Source of the DNA: an uncultured Chryseolinea sp.
GTDB taxonomy: Bacteria > Bacteroidota > Bacteroidia > Cytophagales > Cyclobacteriaceae
NCBI GenBank assembly: GCA_946478915.1
Contig: CAMLER010000125.1
Coordinates: 1-10,312 of the forward strand
Direction: 5' to 3'
Length of the DNA: 10,312 nucleotides
Of this stretch, positions 7,238 through 10,312 are shown piece after piece (within the stretch, counting starts at the first letter, position 1; each line of letters starts with the position of its first letter). A program made the translations under genes and the position numbers. The notes beneath the pieces are model-generated. The model ran no database searches. It was not told the DNA's origin and saw nothing but the letters and a program-made list of their open reading frames with translations.

Positions 7238-8527
7238 ATGGTAAAGACAATTGCGCCATCCCGCTGGTATCGCCTGATACCGGTAGTATTCATTACCTAT
7301 AGCCTGGCATATCTCGATCGCGCCAATTTTGGTTTTGGAACGGCAGGGGGCATGGCAGACGACTTAAATATAACTGCGGCCACTGCATCGCTACTCAGTT
7401 CGTTATTCTTTCTTGGCTATTTCTTTTTTCAAATCCCGGGTGCATTATACGCAGCCAACAAAAGTGCAAAGAAATTGATCTTTTGGTCGCTGATCCTGTG
7501 GGGTGGATTGGCGGCAGCAACCGGTATGCTCAGCAATGTAAACTGGTTGATCGTCATACGATTCATGCTTGGTGTTGTTGAAGCCGCGGTTATGCCTGCA
7601 ATGCTAATATTGTTGGCTCGTTGGTTTACCAAATCAGAACGGTCGCGCGCAAATACTTTCCTGATATTAGGCAATCCCGCGACAATACTTTGGATGTCCA
7701 TTCTCTCGGGATATCTCATCGAGTCTTTGGGGTGGCGATGGATGTTTATTTTGGAAGGTATACCGGCTATCATCTGGGCATTTTTCTGGTGGAGACTGGT
7801 CGACGATAGACCCAAGGATGCAAAATGGCTCTCAGCAAGTGAAAAGGCGGCGCTTGAGGCCCAACTTCAGAAGGAACAGGAGGGTATCAAGCCGGTGAAA
7901 AATTATGGAGCGGCCTTCCGGTCGCGTGCGGTCATTTTACTATGTTTTCAGTATGCGTTGTGGAGTATTGGAGTTTATGGGTTCGTCATGTGGCTCCCAT
8001 CGATCATTAAAGCAGCGCCCAATATGGATATCGTTGTGACAGGGTGGTTATCATCCGTTCCTTATCTGTTTGCAATCATCGGAATGCTATTAGCGTCCTA
8101 TTACTCAGACAAAACGCTCAATCGAAAAGCATTTGTATGGCCATTGTTGCTGGTTGGCGCGGTGGCGTTTTATGGATCTTATCTGTTGGGCACAACTGAC
8201 TTTTGGTTTTCCTTCGTGTTGCTTACCATAGCAGGTGCCGCGATGTATGCACCCTATGGACCTTTCTTCGCGATTATTCCGGAAATTTTGCCATCAAATG
8301 TTACCGCTGGCGCAATGGCTTTAATTAATAGTTGTGGTGCGCTGGGATCTTTTATAGGTGCATATGTGGTAGGCCGCTTGAATGATTCTACAGGTGGCTT
8401 CGGAGCCTCTTATATTTTTATGGCCGGATCGCTACTGATCGCTGCAATTCTGACGATCGTCGCGGTGAAAGGAACTGAGATTCAACGGAGGAAACTCGCA
8501 GGGCAGGTTGGTGAGGTTGGTGGGTGA
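7238..8527 (+). CDS. MFS transporter of the anion:cation symporter (ACS) family, sugar-acid permease type
   Basis: The 429-residue protein has the length and hydrophobic pattern of a 12-helix major facilitator. YLDRANFGFG near 25-34 in helix 1 is the ACS-family signature shared with glucarate, galactonate and hexuronate permeases. Further supporting blocks are LFFLGYFFFQIPG near 57-69, VIRFMLGVVEAAVMPAMLILLARWF near 105-129, GWRWMFILEGIPAIIWAF near 164-181 and, after a charged central loop (about 188-225), a second six-helix half. ACS members import organic anions such as aldonates and uronates with H+ or Na+ across the inner membrane. The substrate here is unknown; an aldonate fits the catabolic genes on the left of the window, but they lie more than 4 kb away on the other strand. 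The gene has its own leader after the terminator at 7093-7124. Confidence 0.92.
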   Translation: MVKTIAPSRWYRLIPVVFITYSLAYLDRANFGFGTAGGMADDLNITAATASLLSSLFFLGYFFFQIPGALYAANKSAKKLIFWSLILWGGLAAATGMLSNVNWLIVIRFMLGVVEAAVMPAMLILLARWFTKSERSRANTFLILGNPATILWMSILSGYLIESLGWRWMFILEGIPAIIWAFFWWRLVDDRPKDAKWLSASEKAALEAQLQKEQEGIKPVKNYGAAFRSRAVILLCFQYALWSIGVYGFVMWLPSIIKAAPNMDIVVTGWLSSVPYLFAIIGMLLASYYSDKTLNRKAFVWPLLLVGAVAFYGSYLLGTTDFWFSFVLLTIAGAAMYAPYGPFFAIIPEILPSNVTAGAMALINSCGALGSFIGAYVVGRLNDSTGGFGASYIFMAGSLLIAAILTIVAVKGTEIQRRKLAGQVGEVGG

Positions 8528-8892
8528 GAGGTAAGTAGTAAGTAGTAAGTAGTAAGTAGTGGTGATCGGTAATCGGTTGGTAAAGGTAATCGGTGGTCGG
8601 TTCGCTCGAGCAAAGGCATCAGTTTACTATACACTTAACACTTAATACACTTAATACCTTTAGTGGATGCAAACGTTCTTATAGCACGCTCAAGCTTTTT
8701 GCTTTCTGCGTTTTGCTTTACGCCACGAGGAACTCAAACTGTTCGCTGTCTGCTGATAGCTTATGTACACTTCCGTTCATATTGCTGTTCATTTTTGAAT
8801 ATCCTGGCAGTGGCGATCATACCATAGGTCCCGGAAAGATGGTCTTTCAAGTATGGATTGCATTTTGTTGTCGATGCTGAAAAAATTTTGGA
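8528..8892. other. Non-coding stretch made of several short degenerate tandem repeats
   Basis: After the GTAAGTA array come imperfect repeats of ATCGGT/GGTAATCGG (about 8565-8603). Next is an ACACTTAAT-type array (8631-8656), then two TTTTGCTTT copies 14 bases apart (8697-8705 and 8711-8719). An open frame at 8593-8880 exists but has no family likeness, cysteine- and serine-rich composition, and starts inside the repeats, so I do not call it a gene. No terminator or promoter could be placed. Confidence 0.55.
8531..8560 (+). repeat. GTAAGTA heptamer tandem repeat
   Basis: Four perfect copies of GTAAGTA (8531-8537, 8538-8544, 8545-8551, 8552-8558) and a partial fifth lie immediately after the stop of the transporter gene. 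The array could vary in copy number by replication slippage. A two-unit version lies at 4876-4890. Confidence 0.85.
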
Positions 8893-9096
8893 ATGAAAAC
8901 ATTGCTTGTTTTAATACTCTGGTGCTTGTTGTTTGTTTTGTGTTGGCCTATTGCCCTCGCGTTGGTGTTTCTCCTCCCGTTGTTCTGGCTGATTTTGCTG
9001 CCCTTTAGAATAGTAGGGTTTACACTTGAACTGGTATTTAAAATCATCAGTGGTATACTACTGTTTCCATTCCGCCTTGTTGGCGCGATTAAATAA
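8893..9096 (+). CDS. Small hydrophobic membrane protein of unknown function (67 residues)
   Basis: The product is almost entirely apolar, with a first membrane segment at about 3-38 (long enough for a hairpin) and a second amphipathic or membrane segment at about 42-64. The motif PFRIVG recurs as PFRLVG (residues near 37-42 and 59-64), suggesting an internally repeated membrane-interface element. Tryptophans and prolines (WCLLFVLCWPIAL) mark the first helix. I recall similar short proteins as conserved hypotheticals in Bacteroidota, but no function is known to me. The start ATG at 8893 is preceded by an A/T-rich leader. It converges on the gene at 9120-9812 with 23 bp between the stop codons. 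Confidence 0.65.
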   Translation: MKTLLVLILWCLLFVLCWPIALALVFLLPLFWLILLPFRIVGFTLELVFKIISGILLFPFRLVGAIK

Positions 9097-9119
9097 CCTC
9101 AGTCGCGTGGCAGACCTTT

Positions 9120-9812
9120 TTATTGAAGCGAGTAGTAATACGCCATCAGGCGTCGAAGCTCGTCTTCTTTTCTCACAGATATTTTCTCTTCCTTAGCATA
9201 ATCCAACAAAAGATCTTGCTTATCGGGAAAACTCGCAATCATGCTCTTAATGTTATCGACTTTCTCCGGGTGTCTGGATCCGACTTTAATATAGAACTGG
9301 TCGGCTGCGCGCGTGTACTTCGGAGGTGTTGACGACGACTGCAACGCTTGTGCCTGTTGATATTCCTTGTACATAACAACATGTTTCGCCAATAGCGTTA
9401 CATTTCCACTGTCCAGCACTGTAAAATAACCCAGTCGGACTTTTCCCCTGGAGGCATATTGCCCGACTACCAAAACAAAATCATTAAACTTCACTTCCTT
9501 AATTCGAACATCCGGGTCAAGGATATACGCTTGATTGTTTTGTTGATATTCGATCCAGTCTTTGTAAATATTATACCTGACAGGAACAGCGTTACGCATC
9601 CCCTTATTAAAGAAAATTTCTCCCTGAGTAAATTCTTCATTTAGATAAGGTGTGCCAATGACTTCTATTTCATCTTCCAAACCCAAGTTTTTCTGAGCAT
9701 CTTTGATCAGGAGATGATCGTCGACATTTCTTCCCGTGGCTGCCTGAGTAAAGGCGAGCGAGTTTGTGAGGAATAGTAATATTACGCTCACACTGAATAA
9801 TTTTGTTAACAT
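9120..9812 (-). CDS. Exported protein of unknown function, paralogue of the gene at 6449-7075
   Basis: This 230-residue product has a signal peptide (MLTKLFSVSVILLFLTNSLAFTQA, cleavage likely near residue 24). About 25 extra residues (TGRNVDDHLLIKDAQKNLG region) precede the part shared with its paralogue. From GTPYLNEEF onward the two align almost without gaps: VPVRYNI, EYQQN, LDP, IKEVKF, RLGYF-VLDSGNVTL, PDKQ, EEKISV, ELRRLMAYYYSL. Identity is moderate, so the copies are old or fast-diverging, not a recent duplication. Conservation of the basic C-terminal segment suggests it is functionally important. It stands alone on the minus strand, convergent with the small membrane-protein gene. No function can be assigned. 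Confidence 0.85.
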   Translation of the reverse strand: MLTKLFSVSVILLFLTNSLAFTQAATGRNVDDHLLIKDAQKNLGLEDEIEVIGTPYLNEEFTQGEIFFNKGMRNAVPVRYNIYKDWIEYQQNNQAYILDPDVRIKEVKFNDFVLVVGQYASRGKVRLGYFTVLDSGNVTLLAKHVVMYKEYQQAQALQSSSTPPKYTRAADQFYIKVGSRHPEKVDNIKSMIASFPDKQDLLLDYAKEEKISVRKEDELRRLMAYYYSLQ

Positions 9813-10099
9813 AAATGATTACTGATAAAGGATAGACTTACTACAACTTGTCGCGTCAGGTAGTTGCCAAAATGCTGCCAGAAAAATGTCGCAGATATCA
9901 TTCCCCCAGCAAGGTTTTTTGCGAGGCCTGGTCTAAATGGTGTCCGGATACGCGTTCAATAGTTTCGAATTCGTGCAAGCGCCTGCGATATAAAAAGGGA
10001 ATTTTCCAAACCACGTTGGTGAAAATTATTGCAATTCCTCTACGATTGCACCCTTCCTGTTAATTCTTTTACTTTATACAAGACATTAATACCGAGCAC

Positions 10100-10312
10100 A
10101 TGAGATCTTTATATGTTTTCGCTTCGATAATTGTAGTAAGCCTTCCATTAAACCTTGCTGCCCAACCGATTGACACCACTATGCTATGCCGCGGCAACCA
10201 TTTTACAGAAGCTGAAGGCAAAGCATCATTGGAAGAATTTGCTGCAAGTTATAACGACCTTGAGGGCTGGAAGAAGCGAGCGTCCAGAATTAGAAGGGGA
10301 ATTCTTGACGGA
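10100..10312 (+). CDS. Exported protein, N-terminus of a probable acetylxylan-esterase-like alpha/beta hydrolase (truncated by window)
   Basis: The ATG at 10100 opens a frame of 71 codons that runs to the window's right edge. Residues 1-21 are a signal peptide (MRSLYVFASIIVVSLPLNLAA, then QPID). The following segment, LCRGNHFTEAEGKASLEEF and then EGWKKRASRIRRGILDG, resembles the N-terminal cap I recall from Bacteroidota acetylxylan-esterase or prolyl-oligopeptidase-like hydrolases, where a tryptophan/arginine-rich helix precedes the hydrolase fold. The catalytic domain is outside the window, so the family call is provisional. Export and a possible esterase role agree with the plant-polysaccharide theme of the left end. 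Confidence 0.6.
   Translation, partial: MRSLYVFASIIVVSLPLNLAAQPIDTTMLCRGNHFTEAEGKASLEEFAASYNDLEGWKKRASRIRRGILDG

Noticed and set aside
8593..8880. A 95-codon plus-strand frame between the transporter and the small membrane protein.
   Set aside because: It begins inside degenerate tandem repeats from a non-ATG start, and its translation shows no conserved pattern.
7181..9830. The 10-mer CTTTATCAGT before the transporter (7181-7190) and, on the minus strand, before the gene at 9120-9812 (9821-9830), considered as a shared operator.
   Set aside because: The distances to the start codons differ (47 versus 8 bases) and flanking bases diverge, so coincidence is more likely.
9848..10063. A 71-codon plus-strand frame before the last gene.
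   Set aside because: Its composition is random-looking (rich in Cys, Arg, Ser), with no hydrophobic pattern or family likeness; more likely promoter and leader sequence.

Overview
The window looks like part of a chromosome from a free-living, plant-polysaccharide-degrading member of the Bacteroidota, probably a Cytophagales (Chryseolinea-like) organism. This is inferred from the moderate GC content, A-rich leaders without clear Shine-Dalgarno motifs, many exported proteins, and GGCTCC-type hairpin repeats of a kind common between Bacteroidota genes. The species cannot be named from the sequence alone.

Left part (1-3895): three tightly packed minus-strand genes, read right to left. They encode a TIM-barrel isomerase/decarboxylase-like protein (OiaC-like), a phosphogluconate-dehydrogenase-like NAD enzyme (ApnO-like), and an exported DUF4038/GH140-type glycosidase that runs off the left edge. 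GH140 contains the known apiosidase, ApnO oxidises and isomerises D-apionate, and OiaC decarboxylates the product to L-erythrulose. The trio therefore reads as a small operon for releasing and breaking down the branched plant sugar D-apiose. A divergent AraC-family regulator sits 124 bp away and is the likely controller.

Middle part (3896-6448): an exported YdjC/ChbG-type carbohydrate deacetylase and a GNAT acetyltransferase, both on the plus strand. A gene-free stretch of about 970 bp follows. It holds an inverted pair of 66-bp repeats and an isolated terminator-like hairpin that may end an unannotated RNA.

Right part (6449-10312): two paralogous exported proteins of unknown function (6449-7075 plus, 9120-9812 minus) flank an ACS-family MFS sugar-acid transporter and a 67-residue hydrophobic protein. 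Between the transporter and the small protein lies a patchwork of short degenerate tandem repeats. The window ends in the first 71 codons of an exported protein resembling acetylxylan-esterase-like alpha/beta hydrolases. The 287 bp before it (9813-10099) show no convincing gene or motif.

Overall the genes fit plant cell-wall carbohydrate use: periplasmic glycosidase, deacetylase and esterase, a sugar-acid permease, and cytoplasmic sugar-acid breakdown. The apiose assignment rests on recalled family resemblance and gene context, not on a database search.
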